From Nostoc linckia NIES-25 (GTDB taxonomy: Bacteria > Cyanobacteriota > Cyanobacteriia > Cyanobacteriales > Nostocaceae): a stretch of 64,000 nt of DNA. Every line of letters starts with the position of its first letter. Positions within the stretch are counted from its first letter, which is position 1. The translations under genes were made by a program, and so were the position numbers. Positions 8,015 to 18,700 of the stretch are shown here, one piece after another. The stretch is taken from contig NZ_AP018222.1 of the NCBI RefSeq assembly GCF_002368035.1, positions 186,001 to 250,000 on the forward strand, in the 5' to 3' direction. The notes below the pieces were generated by a model that was given only the letters and a program-made list of their open reading frames with translations, had not been told where the DNA came from and did not search any database.

Positions 8015-11000
8015 ATGAATAAATTTCCTGATTTGTTTGATACGATAAATAATCTTTCTACAGTTGTCGAACTACTGCGCTTGCGAAGTTGTATACAGCC
8101 AGATAGAGATGCTTTTACATTTTTGTTAGATGGGGAAACCGAAAAAGCGACACTAACCTATGAAGAATTAGATAGGCGATCGCGTCGAGTAGCTGCTAAA
8201 TTACAAGCATTGGGTTTGGCTGGGGAACGCGCTTTACTACTTTATCCAGCAGGACTAGATTTTTTAGTTGCTTTTTTCGGTTGCTTGTATGCGGGAGTTG
8301 TAGCTGTAACTGCATATCCACCGCGAAATGAGCGCAACACGCCGAGAATCAAGGCAATTTCCATAGATGCACAAGCAGCGATCGCGCTGACAACAACAGA
8401 AATCCTACCAACAGTCCGGTCTTTAATGACACAAAAGACCGATTTGGAATCTTTGCTGTGGTTAACTACTGATAATCTTGCACCAGGAATAGAAGACACT
8501 TGGGAACAACCTTCTATTCATCGAGATACTTTAGCTTTTCTGCAATACACCTCTGGTTCTACAGGCACGCCCAAGGGTGTAATGATTAGTCATGGGAATT
8601 TATTGCACAATGCAGCTACGACTTACCAATTCATGGAACATTCCCCAGAAAGTAAGTTCGTGACGTGGTTACCGATGTACCACGATATGGGTTTGATTGG
8701 GGGAATATTGCAACCTTTGTATGGAGGTTTTCCTTGCATCATCATGCCTCCAACTTCCTTTCTCCAACGTCCATATCGTTGGTTGCAGGCTATCTCTGAG
8801 TACAAAGGGACAACGAGTGGCGGCCCTAACTTTGCCTATGAGTTATGTACTCAAAAAATTACTCCCGAACAAAAACAAACTCTCGATTTGAGTAGTTGGA
8901 GTGTGGCATTTAACGGCGCGGAACCGATTCGCCATGATACTTTAGAACGGTTTGCAGAAGCTTTTGCTGAGTGTGGCTTCCGTAAAGAAGCATTCTATCC
9001 TTGTTATGGGATGGCTGAAACAACTCTGATGGTTTCTGGTGTTGAAAAAGCAACAGCACCGACGATCGCAACAGTCCAAAAGTCTGCATTAGAATGCGAT
9101 CGCGTTGTTAAATCATCTCCTCAAGATGACAATATTTATCATTTTGTTAGTTGCGGCCGAGTCATACCAGAACAGGAAGTAGTAATTACCAATCCCGAAA
9201 CACTCAATAGTTGTCAGCCAAATGAAATCGGGGAAATTTGGGTATCCGGGCCGAGTGTTGGTCGAGGTTATTGGAATCGTTCTCAAGAGACAGTAGAAAC
9301 CTTCGGTGCTTATTTAGCAGACACAGGCAAAGGCCCTTTTCTCCGGACGGGAGATTTAGGTTTCTTGGACAATGGCGAACTTTTCATCACAGGTAGAGCC
9401 AAAGATTTAATTATTATTCGCGGTCGCAATCTTTACCCGCAAGATATAGAATTAACCGCCGAATGCAGCCATGCATCATTACGTTCTGGTGCTAATGCAG
9501 CATTTACAGTAGAAGTTAATAACGAAGAAAGATTAGTAGTTGTACAAGAATTAGAGTTTCGCGCCAAGCCAAATTTAGTAGAAGTAGCTAGTGCAATTCG
9601 ACAAGCGATTACTGAAGAACATGAAGTACAAGTTTATGGCGTAGTTTTAATTAAATCAGGTAGTATTCCTAAAACTTCTAGCGGTAAAATTCAACGTCGT
9701 GCAACCCGCGCTCAGTTTGAGAATGGCGAACTGAATGTAGTTGCAAGTAATATTCTTAAAATTAGCGATATTGCCAGAACAGAAACTCGTTTACAGCGTT
9801 CGGAATTATTGGCACTTTCCCCAAGAGAATGTCAAAGAGTTTTAGAAGCTTATTTAATTGAAATATTGGCAACAGTACTTTCAATTTCCGCAGATGATAT
9901 TAATATAAAACAACCATTAACCACACTGGGACTTGATTCTTTAAAAGTATTTGAGTTAAAAAATTGCATTGAAGTTGACTTAGAAATAGAAGTATTGGTA
10001 GCAGACTTTTTTGAAGGAATGAGTGGGCGATCGCTCGCAACCAAAATACTCGCTCAAATCACTACAAAGGCTTTCATATCCTCAAAGTCTCTTAGCAAAA
10101 TCCCGCCAACCGAAGTTTATCCCCTATCTTTTGCCCAGCAGCGACTATGGTTTCTTGACCAATTAGAACCGGGCAACCCAGCTTATAATATTTCCTTAGC
10201 TGTTAAACTTAAAGGTCAGCTTGAAATTAATTTACTAGAACAAAGTCTGAATGAAGTTATCAAGCAACATGAAACTTTAAGAACTACATTTACAACAGTC
10301 AACGGGCAGCCAGTACAAATTATTGCTGATTCCCTAAATTTATCTTTATCATTAATCAATTTAGAATCAGAGGGCGATGTTACAGTCCAACAATTCTTAA
10401 CTCAACAAGGTCAACAACCTTTTGACCTCACCAAAGGGCCATTGTTACGTGCTAAACTTTTGCGCCTAGCACAGCAAGAGCATATTCTTTTGCTAGAGAT
10501 GCACCACATAATTTCTGATGGTTGGTCTACTGAAGTATTTTTACAAGAGACTGCATTATTTTACAAAGCATTTTTAACCAGAAGTGCTTCACCTTTAGCG
10601 GAAATTTCTATTCAATACAAAGACTTTGCACACTGGCAGCAACAATGGTTACAAGGGGAAATTCTCGAAAACCAACTATCTTATTGGAAGCAGCAACTTG
10701 CAGGTATACCCGCAGCATTAAAATTACCTACTGACCGACCAAGACCTCTAGTACAAACCTCAAACGGCGCTCAACAATCCATTGAATTACCTGAAGTAGT
10801 TATTAAAGAACTCAAAGCGATCGCTCGTCAACAGGGTGTCACTTTATTTATGTTGCTATTGGCAGCATTTCAAACTTTCCTCTACCGTTATACAGGACAA
10901 GATGATATTGCTGTGGGTTCGCCTATTGCTAATCGCAATCGCGATGAAATCAAGGGGTTAATTGGCTTTTTTGTCAATACCTTAGTACTGCGTACAGATA

Positions 11001-14000
11001 TCAGCAATAACCCGACTTTTAATGAGTTGCTGACGCGGGTAAAAAAGGTAGCTTTAGGAGCCTATACACATCAAGATTTGCCCTTCGATCGACTGGTAGA
11101 AGCAGTGCAACCAGAGCGGGATACGAGTCGGACACCACTGTTTCAAGTGATGTTTAATGTTCAAGATTACTCGCAGTTACCAGAAATGCCTGGTTTGGCA
11201 TTGAGCTTGGTAAAAATAGAAACTCAAACAGCGCAGTTTGATTTGAGTTTATCCATTGAAATTACAAAGCAAGAAGTTGCGGCATCCTTTTATTACAATA
11301 CCGATCTATTTGATGCTTCTACCATTACTCGAATGCTGAGGCATTTTCAGAATTTACTTTCAGGTATTGCTGCAAATCCTCAAGCTCGGCTATCCAACTT
11401 ACCATTATTGAGCGCGGCAGATTGTCAGGATTTATTACAACTGAGTAGAAATCAATCTCCAATTCCCAATTCCTACGAACAATGCATTCATCAATTGTTT
11501 GAAGCCCAAGTAGAACGCACGCCAAACGCAGTTGCAGTAGTCTTTCAAAACCAGCATTTAACTTACAGAGAATTGAATCAGCGTGCGAATCAAGTAGCAC
11601 ATTATCTGCGTTCCTTGGGAGTGAGTCCAGAGGTGCGAGTTGGTATTTGTATACACCGTTCTTTAGAAATGGCGATCGCACTTTTAGGAATCCTCAAAGC
11701 CGGAGGAGTTTATGTACCCTTAGATCCGGCTTATCCAAAAGAACGCCTCGCCCTAATTTTGAACGATGCTCAGGTGTCGGTGCTGCTGACTCAGAAATCA
11801 CTGCTGGCTGTTCTACCTGCATTGGAGTCGCAAATCGCGTGTGTGGATACAGACAACGCCATCGCCCAACAAAGTCAAGAAAATCTTGTCAATCGCACCC
11901 AACCAGAAAACCTTGCCTATATTATTTACACCTCTGGTTCCACGGGAACTCCCAAGGGTGTGACGATTCAGCATCGTTCTTTAGCCAGTTATGCCAAGAT
12001 TGCTTGTTTAGAGTACCAGCTACAAGCAAGCGACAAGGTGCTGCAATTTGCTTCCATCAGCTTTGATGCCGCTGCCGAAGAAATCTTTCCCTGTCTGATC
12101 TGCGGTGCTGCTCTGATACTGCGTACAGATGAGACGATCGCTTCGATGCCTCAATTTTTACAGCATTGCCGCGATTGGGAGATAACTGTCTTAGATTTGC
12201 CTACCGCCTTTTGGCATCAACTGACTGCTGAATTAGCAACAACAAATTTAGTACTTCCTGATACTCTGCGATTAGTAATTATTGGAGGTGAAAGAGCCGA
12301 CAGAAAACACTTAACAACATGGCAGCAACACGTAGGTCAACGGGTACGCCTTGTCAACAGTTACGGCCCTACAGAAACAACAATTGTGGCTACACTCTGT
12401 GACATATCACTACAGACGGCTGGTGAGGTGCCCATTGGCAAAGCCATTCCCCAAGTTCAAGCCTATGTCCTCGACCTGGATCTCCAACTCGTGCCTGTAG
12501 GAACTCCTGGGGAATTGTATATTGGGGGTGTTGGTGTTGCTAGGGGTTATTTGGAGCGATCGGACTTAACAGCAGCAAAGTTTATTCCTAATCCCTACAG
12601 TTCAAAACCTGGGGAACGTCTTTACAAAACCGGCGATTTAGTTCGCTACCTCAAGGATGGTAACTTGGAATTTGTTGGACGTAGCGATCGCCAAATCAAA
12701 ATTCGAGGTTTTCGCATTGAATTAGGAGAAATAGAAGCCTTACTCAATCAACACCCGGCTGTACAAGAAGCTGTAGTTGTTGCTCATAATGATGGCTCAG
12801 ACCACCAACGCTTGATTGCTTATGTCGTTGGTCAGTATCAGCTAGAAACAGTAGAAGCCCTAGACACTCAACAAACCTTGGAGTGGGAAACTGTCTTCGA
12901 TAGCCTCTATAAAAAGTTTGATACTTCTCAAAACTCCGGCTTCTACATCAAAGGTTGGGAAAGCAGCTACACAGGAGCATCTATTCCGGACGAACAAGTG
13001 CGCGAGTGGATGGAGCAAACCACCGGGCGCATCTTAGGTTTGCAGCCGAGCCGAGTTTTAGAAATCGGTTGTGGGGGTAGCGGTCTGATGCTTTTCAACA
13101 TTGCCCCTCATTGCCAACACTACTGGGCAACAGACCCCTCACAAAATGCCCTACAAATTCTCCAACACCAGTTGAATACTTTAGAGCAGCCATTACCAGG
13201 AGTCACACTCAGCCAAAGAAGTGCTTTAGATTTTGACGATGTGGCAGAAAATAGCTTTGATGGCGTGTTAATTGTCTCTGTGGCTCAGTACTTCCCAAGC
13301 ATTGACTATTTACTCCAGGTTTTGGAAAAAGCAGTCAAAACTGTAGAACCAGGGGGCTTCATTTTTCTAGGAGATGTGCGGAGTCTGCCTTTATTAGAAG
13401 CATTCCACGCCTCAGTTCAACTTTATCGGGCACCAGAGACTCTTTCTAGAGAAACCTTGCAACAGCGCGTCCAGAAACAGTTATTTGAAGAAAAACAATT
13501 AGTCATCGATCCTGCTTTCTTTACTGCTCTCAAACAGCATCTACCTAAAATTAGTCATGTTGATATTTTGTTAGAGCGCGGTTGCTCCCAGAATGAACTA
13601 ACTAAATTCCGTTACGACGTGATTCTGCATGTGGACGATAAACCAGTTCCAACGGCAGATATCCCTTGGTTGGATTGGAGCAAACAAGAGGTCACCCTTT
13701 CTTCTGTCCGCCAAATGCTCGAAGAAACTGCACCCCAATTTTTAGGTCTTACCCATGTACCTAATGCTCGCGTCATTGCAGACATTCAGATTGTGCAGTG
13801 GTTAACAAATAATGAGCCACCGGAAACTGTAGGTGAGATAAAGCAGGTCTTAAACTCCTTTGAAGGTCAGGGTATGGAGCCAGAAGTCTTCTGGGCATTA
13901 GAAAAAGACCTACCTTACTCAGTCGATATTACTTGGAATGATGCACGCAGCTATGACGTTATCTTCAAGCGTTCTACGCCTAATGTGAGACAGTATTTTT

Positions 14001-14674
14001 CCTTACCTAGTAGTTCGCCAAGTAAGCTTGGTGGGGAAAAGGGTTTAAATCCCTTACCCTTTTCCCTTTCCCCTTTCCCCAGCCCTCAATTTTTGAGTTG
14101 GCAGACTACTAGTGCTGCATCTTCATTGTCCCGCCCCTGGCGCGATTACGCTAATACTCCCTGGCAAGGAAGCTTAGCTCGTGAAAGAGTGCCTCAACTG
14201 CGGAGTTTTCTCAAAGAAAAACTACCTGAATACATGGTGCCGACGGCTTTCATATTCTTAGATGCACTTCCTTTAACCCCCAATGGCAAAGTTAATCGTC
14301 GTGCCTTACCGTTACCAGAGAGTTACTCTAACCAAAACAACCTTTATGTAGCTCCCGAAACAGAGCTAGAAGAAACCATTGCTAGTACCTGGCAAAAAGT
14401 ACTCGGTATCGAGAAAGTTAGTATTAATGATAATTTCTTCGATCTGGGCGGACATTCTTTACTGATTTCTCAGGTAAACGCACAACTACGAGAACAGCTG
14501 CAACGCGATATCTCAGTGGTAGAAATGTTTCAATATCCTACCATCAATTTGTTAGCAAAACATCTCAGTCAAGAGCAACAGGAGCAACCTGCTTTTAAAG
14601 AAGTTCATAACCGATCTGAGAAACAAAAACTTGCTTTAAATCGACAGAAACAAGCTTATAAATTACGTAAATAG
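8015..14674 (+). CDS. Starter FAAL-ACP-C-A(N-MT)-PCP hybrid synthetase
   Basis: About 2219 residues. The order is: fatty-acyl-AMP ligase (FAAL, about 10-590; YTSGSTGTPKG near 178), ACP (GLDSL, Ser near 642), an LCL condensation domain (LSFAQQRLWFLDQ near 705; HHIISDGW near 830), an adenylation domain (YTSGSTGTPKG near 1305, YKTGDLVRY), an N-methyltransferase inserted after A8 (LEIGCGGSG near 1683; SVAQYFPS), A10 (LTPNGKVNRRAL) and PCP (DLGGHSLL, Ser near 2148). It loads a fatty acid as acyl-AMP and joins it to an N-methylated amino acid. The hand-read pocket code is D-A-E-D-I-G-S-I-V. The acidic residues at two side-chain positions resemble Lys-type codes, which is only a hint. The ATG at 8015 is preferred to a TTG at 8003; no clear Shine-Dalgarno is seen. 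A low-complexity repeat is inserted in frame between MT and A10. Confidence 0.95.
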   Translation: MNKFPDLFDTINNLSTVVELLRLRSCIQPDRDAFTFLLDGETEKATLTYEELDRRSRRVAAKLQALGLAGERALLLYPAGLDFLVAFFGCLYAGVVAVTAYPPRNERNTPRIKAISIDAQAAIALTTTEILPTVRSLMTQKTDLESLLWLTTDNLAPGIEDTWEQPSIHRDTLAFLQYTSGSTGTPKGVMISHGNLLHNAATTYQFMEHSPESKFVTWLPMYHDMGLIGGILQPLYGGFPCIIMPPTSFLQRPYRWLQAISEYKGTTSGGPNFAYELCTQKITPEQKQTLDLSSWSVAFNGAEPIRHDTLERFAEAFAECGFRKEAFYPCYGMAETTLMVSGVEKATAPTIATVQKSALECDRVVKSSPQDDNIYHFVSCGRVIPEQEVVITNPETLNSCQPNEIGEIWVSGPSVGRGYWNRSQETVETFGAYLADTGKGPFLRTGDLGFLDNGELFITGRAKDLIIIRGRNLYPQDIELTAECSHASLRSGANAAFTVEVNNEERLVVVQELEFRAKPNLVEVASAIRQAITEEHEVQVYGVVLIKSGSIPKTSSGKIQRRATRAQFENGELNVVASNILKISDIARTETRLQRSELLALSPRECQRVLEAYLIEILATVLSISADDINIKQPLTTLGLDSLKVFELKNCIEVDLEIEVLVADFFEGMSGRSLATKILAQITTKAFISSKSLSKIPPTEVYPLSFAQQRLWFLDQLEPGNPAYNISLAVKLKGQLEINLLEQSLNEVIKQHETLRTTFTTVNGQPVQIIADSLNLSLSLINLESEGDVTVQQFLTQQGQQPFDLTKGPLLRAKLLRLAQQEHILLLEMHHIISDGWSTEVFLQETALFYKAFLTRSASPLAEISIQYKDFAHWQQQWLQGEILENQLSYWKQQLAGIPAALKLPTDRPRPLVQTSNGAQQSIELPEVVIKELKAIARQQGVTLFMLLLAAFQTFLYRYTGQDDIAVGSPIANRNRDEIKGLIGFFVNTLVLRTDISNNPTFNELLTRVKKVALGAYTHQDLPFDRLVEAVQPERDTSRTPLFQVMFNVQDYSQLPEMPGLALSLVKIETQTAQFDLSLSIEITKQEVAASFYYNTDLFDASTITRMLRHFQNLLSGIAANPQARLSNLPLLSAADCQDLLQLSRNQSPIPNSYEQCIHQLFEAQVERTPNAVAVVFQNQHLTYRELNQRANQVAHYLRSLGVSPEVRVGICIHRSLEMAIALLGILKAGGVYVPLDPAYPKERLALILNDAQVSVLLTQKSLLAVLPALESQIACVDTDNAIAQQSQENLVNRTQPENLAYIIYTSGSTGTPKGVTIQHRSLASYAKIACLEYQLQASDKVLQFASISFDAAAEEIFPCLICGAALILRTDETIASMPQFLQHCRDWEITVLDLPTAFWHQLTAELATTNLVLPDTLRLVIIGGERADRKHLTTWQQHVGQRVRLVNSYGPTETTIVATLCDISLQTAGEVPIGKAIPQVQAYVLDLDLQLVPVGTPGELYIGGVGVARGYLERSDLTAAKFIPNPYSSKPGERLYKTGDLVRYLKDGNLEFVGRSDRQIKIRGFRIELGEIEALLNQHPAVQEAVVVAHNDGSDHQRLIAYVVGQYQLETVEALDTQQTLEWETVFDSLYKKFDTSQNSGFYIKGWESSYTGASIPDEQVREWMEQTTGRILGLQPSRVLEIGCGGSGLMLFNIAPHCQHYWATDPSQNALQILQHQLNTLEQPLPGVTLSQRSALDFDDVAENSFDGVLIVSVAQYFPSIDYLLQVLEKAVKTVEPGGFIFLGDVRSLPLLEAFHASVQLYRAPETLSRETLQQRVQKQLFEEKQLVIDPAFFTALKQHLPKISHVDILLERGCSQNELTKFRYDVILHVDDKPVPTADIPWLDWSKQEVTLSSVRQMLEETAPQFLGLTHVPNARVIADIQIVQWLTNNEPPETVGEIKQVLNSFEGQGMEPEVFWALEKDLPYSVDITWNDARSYDVIFKRSTPNVRQYFSLPSSSPSKLGGEKGLNPLPFSLSPFPSPQFLSWQTTSAASSLSRPWRDYANTPWQGSLARERVPQLRSFLKEKLPEYMVPTAFIFLDALPLTPNGKVNRRALPLPESYSNQNNLYVAPETELEETIASTWQKVLGIEKVSINDNFFDLGGHSLLISQVNAQLREQLQRDISVVEMFQYPTINLLAKHLSQEQQEQPAFKEVHNRSEKQKLALNRQKQAYKLRK
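14031..14091 (+). repeat. Polypyrimidine repeat inserted in frame in the MT-to-A10 linker
   Basis: A run of CCCTTTTCCC-type units encodes LPFSLSPFPSP inside the FAAL-NRPS protein. The same low-complexity sequence type occurs in the MITE-like core at 1900-2010. It extends the linker without breaking the frame. Confidence 0.6.
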
Positions 14675-14702
14675 ACTGATTGAGTAGATTTGGCTAAATT
14701 CA

Positions 14703-15638
14703 ATGATTGATAAGGTAACTAAAATGAGCGCGGCAGAATTAGTAAAAAATAGTAGTAAAAATATCATTATTAATGAAACAGGGCAAGATATTTTGCAATT
14801 ACCAGTATCAAAAACTTTAGAGAATTTCAAGTCTTTGGGGATGCTTTTGTTTCGAGGTTTTAATGTAAATTACGAACAGATGAAAGTATTTGCCGAGCAA
14901 TTTAGTTCTACATTCATGGGTCAATACAGTAGACCTATTGTTGATTTAAACAACAAGTTTATTACGTTAGTAGACTCAGGAATGCATTATATTGCCCCCC
15001 ATTGTGAAAATGCTAATTCACCTTTTAGACCTGATGTAGTTTGGTTTTGTTGTGCTGTGCCAGCAGCAGAAGGTGGTGAAACTTTATTTTGGGATGGTGT
15101 TGAAGTATGGAAAGCAATGAGTGAAGAATTGAAACAATTATTTCTTGGGCAAAAAATTCGGTATGTCCAAAAATTCCTGGCTTCTCATTGGCAGCAATTT
15201 TTAGGGGCAGATGCTACGATAGATAATGTTAAGAATACACTAGAAGGTATCGAAGGTTTAAATTACAAAATAAACCAAGATGAGTCACTTATTTTAGAAT
15301 ATGTATGTTCTGCTGTGGTCAAAACCAAGTATGGCGATCGCGATGCATTTGCTAATAGTATAATTTCAGAATACAGAAATCCTAGAGGAATCGTAACTTT
15401 TGCTAATGGCTCTGCAATTCCTGTAAAAGTTATCAATGAAATCCAGAAAATTATGGATGATTTGATTGGTTTGATTCCCTGGATGCCTGGAGATTTGGTG
15501 ATGATTGATAATTCGAGATTTTTACATGGGCGGAAGTCTTTTAACGATCAACGTCGGAGAATTGTGACTTTACTTAGTGATATTAAAGGAAGTTATGAGG
15601 AACGAACCGCAGAGAACGCAGAGGACACGGAGGAATAA
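14703..15638 (+). CDS. TauD/TfdA-family Fe(II)/2-oxoglutarate oxygenase
   Basis: 311 residues. FRGFNVNYEQ near the N-terminus, the iron pair HxE in APHCENAN, AAEGGETLFWDG, and the distal His and Arg region MIDNSRFLHGRKSF are the TauD/TfdA signature. The acidic ligand is present, so this is a hydroxylase-type and not a halogenase-type site (halogenases have Gly or Ala there). It sits between the FAAL-NRPS and the first PKS gene, so it may act on the fatty acyl chain or the first amino acid. An ATG at 14724 with AAGG 8 nt upstream is an equally likely start. The last 13 or so residues (ERTAENAEDTEE) are encoded by a dispersed repeat, so the C-terminus was extended by repeat insertion. Confidence 0.85.
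   Translation: MIDKVTKMSAAELVKNSSKNIIINETGQDILQLPVSKTLENFKSLGMLLFRGFNVNYEQMKVFAEQFSSTFMGQYSRPIVDLNNKFITLVDSGMHYIAPHCENANSPFRPDVVWFCCAVPAAEGGETLFWDGVEVWKAMSEELKQLFLGQKIRYVQKFLASHWQQFLGADATIDNVKNTLEGIEGLNYKINQDESLILEYVCSAVVKTKYGDRDAFANSIISEYRNPRGIVTFANGSAIPVKVINEIQKIMDDLIGLIPWMPGDLVMIDNSRFLHGRKSFNDQRRRIVTLLSDIKGSYEERTAENAEDTEE
15601..15634 (+). repeat. Dispersed GCAGAG-type repeat overlapping the TauD stop
   Basis: AACGAACCGCAGAGAACGCA followed by GAGGACACGGAGG. The same sequence occurs inverted at 28291-28330. It forms the 3' end of the TauD gene. Confidence 0.75.
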
Positions 15639-15706
15639 GAGTTTAAGAGTTTTTTGTGTAAGTTATAGGTAATTTTTAGAAGTGCTGACTAAGGAAAAAG
15701 AAAGTG

Positions 15707-18700
15707 ATGAGTAGGGTAGAAACTAGTGAATCAATAGAAGAGGTAGCTATTATTGGGATGGCGGGGCGTTTCCCTGGTGCTAAAAATATTGCAGATTTTT
15801 GGGAAAATTTAAAATCTGGTGTGGAATCTGTCTCTATTTTTACGGATGATGAGCTAATATCTGCCGGAATTAATCCAGCACTACTAAATGATAAAAACTA
15901 TATAAAATCAGGCTCTATATTAGAAGATATTGAATTATTTGATGCAGCATTTTTTGATTTTAATCCTAAAGAAGCTGAGACTACCGATCCACAACATCGC
16001 GTCTTTCTAGAATGTGCTTGGGAAGCTCTAGAAAATGCTGGTTATGACTCCACTAGATGTGAAAGCCGCATTGGAGTTTATGCAGGCGCAAGCCAAAGTC
16101 ACTATTTATCTTTCAATTTAAATACTGATAGTGTTGGTTCGGCAAAATGCTATCAAACTTCTATTGGGAATGAAAAAGATTTTCTCACTACACGTGTATC
16201 TTATAAATTAAATTTAACAGGGCCGAGTTTAACTGTTCAAACAGCTTGTTCTACCTCATTAGTTGCGGTTTCTCTTGCTTGCCAAAGTTTGCTGAATTAT
16301 CAATGCGATATGGCTTTGGCAGGGGGAGTTTCTATTAACCTTCCGCAAAAAACCGGTTATTTACATGAACCAGGAGGAACTTTATCGCCTGATGGTCACT
16401 GCTATGCCTTTGATGCCAAGGCGCAGGGTATAACTATTGGTAATGGTGTAGGAATTGTTGTCCTCAAGCGACTGAGTGAAGCGATCGCCGATGGCGATTG
16501 CATCCATGCTGTAATTAAAGGTGCGGCTATTAATAATGATGGTTCTGCAAAAGTCGGCTTTACAGCGCCGAGTGTAGATGGTCAAGCAGAGGCGATCGCC
16601 GAAGCAATGATGCTTGCCTCAGTTGAACCTGATACAATTAGTTACATTGAAGCTCACGGTACTGGCACACCTTTGGGCGACCCCATCGAGATAGCTGCAC
16701 TCACGCAAGTTTTTCGCGCAGGTACCGATAAAAAGGGTTTCTGTGCCATTGGTTCTGTGAAAACCAATATCGGTCACCTCGATGCTACCGCCGGAGTTGC
16801 AGGGTTAATCAAAACCGTTCTCGCTCTCAAACACAAGGAAATACCACCTAGCTTAAATTTTCAGCAACCCAACCCACAAATCGATTTTGCCAATAGTCCG
16901 TTTTACGTAAATACAAAACTCACTGAGTGGAAACAGGGAATAACCCCTCGCCGTGCTGGTGTGAGTTCTTTGGGTATGGGAGGAACCAATGCTCATGTAA
17001 TTCTTGAAGAAGCTCCTGGGAAGCAGGGAAGCAGAGAGAAGTCCGAGCGGAGGCTTCCTCCGATCGGAACTTCGGAGGGAGCAGGGGAGCAAGGGAGAAA
17101 GTATCAATTACTGGTACTTTCTGCAAAAACTGAGTCAGCGCTAGAAATTGCCACACACAATTTAATACAACATCTGCAACAGCACCCAGAAATTAACTTT
17201 GCAGATTTGGCTTATACGCTGCAAGTCGGCCGCAGGCAGTTTAATCATCGTCGGATATTAGTGTGTGAAAATAGTCAAGATGCGCTGAGTGCATTTCAAG
17301 AGCAGGTTTCCCAACGAGTTATTACAAACTTCCAACAAAATACCCATCCGGCCATTGCTTTTATGTTTCCTGGCCAGAGTGCTCAGTATGTGGATATGGG
17401 TAAAGAACTTTATCAAAATGAGGCAATATTCCGCGAGCAAGTAGACCGCTGTTGCTCAATTTTAAAACCTCACTTGGGTCTAGATTTACGTTCATTACTT
17501 TATCCTGAGGAAAGTGAAGTTGAGGCGACAGCAGAAAAATTAAAACAGACTGATATCGCTCAGCCAGCACTATTTGTAATTGAATATGCTTTGGCTCAGT
17601 TGTGGATATCCTGGGGTATTTCTCCTAGTGCAATGATTGGTCATAGTATCGGGGAATATGTAGCAGCATCTCTGGCAAATGTGATATCTCTTGAAGATGC
17701 TTTAGCCCTGGTGGCGATGCGTGGGAAACTAATGCAACAAATGTCACCAGGAGCTATGCTTGCGGTTTCATTACCAGAGGCAGAAGTTATTAGTTTACTC
17801 AATGCAAATTTATCTTTAGCTGCCATCAATGCTCCTGGTTCGTGTGTAGTTGCGGGAACTTATGCAGCTGTAGATGCACTTGAAGAACAACTGACAGCTA
17901 AAGGTATAGAATATCGCCGTCTGCATACTTCCCATGCCTTTCATTCTCAAATGATGGAACCGCTGAAGGAGCGATTTGTTCGGGAAGTTAAAAAAATTAA
18001 ATTAAATCCTCCACAAATTCCTTTTATATCGAATGTGACAGGAACTTGGATTACAGCAGAACAAGCTACAGATGCAAATTATTGGGCGAGGCATTTACGG
18101 CAAACGGTTAACTTTAGCGGTGGAATTTCCCAATTATTACGAGAAAAAAATCGTATTTTATTGGAAGTGGGTCCGGGGCGGACTTTGTATACCTTTGCTA
18201 AAAAATGCGCTCTACCAACTACCGAACAAGTATTATTAACTTCATTACGTCATCCCCAGGAACAAAAGTCAGATGTTGCTTTTTTATTAAACACATTAGG
18301 TCGTTTGTGGTTGGCTGGAGTTGAGATAAATTGGTCTGGCTTTTATACTAATGAATGCCGTTACCGAATTCCCCTACCAACTTATCCTTTTGAACGCCAA
18401 CGTTACTGGATTGAACGTGAGAAAACTGCCAATAATTTGGTTGAGTTCGATGGTAAGAACCCAAATATTTCAGATTGGTTTTACGTTCGAACGTGGAAAC
18501 AAGCAATTTTACCTCCAAGGGTAAAATCAGCAAAATCAGTAGAGCAAAAATTATGTTGGCTGGTTTTTGGAAATGCAGATAAATACGGCAGAAAAATTGC
18601 TCAATGTCTGGAAGATAGCGGTCATGATGTTGTTACTGTAGAGCTAAAAGAACAGTTTCATCAAATTAGCGATCGCCAATTTACTCTTAATCCCCAGCAG

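Noticed and set aside
11647..12066. 139-codon overlapping frame within the FAAL-NRPS
   Set aside because: Out-of-frame reading of the A domain with no family features.
14703..15638. TauD protein as a halogenase
   Set aside because: The acidic iron ligand (HCE) is present, whereas Fe/2OG halogenases have Gly or Ala at this place.
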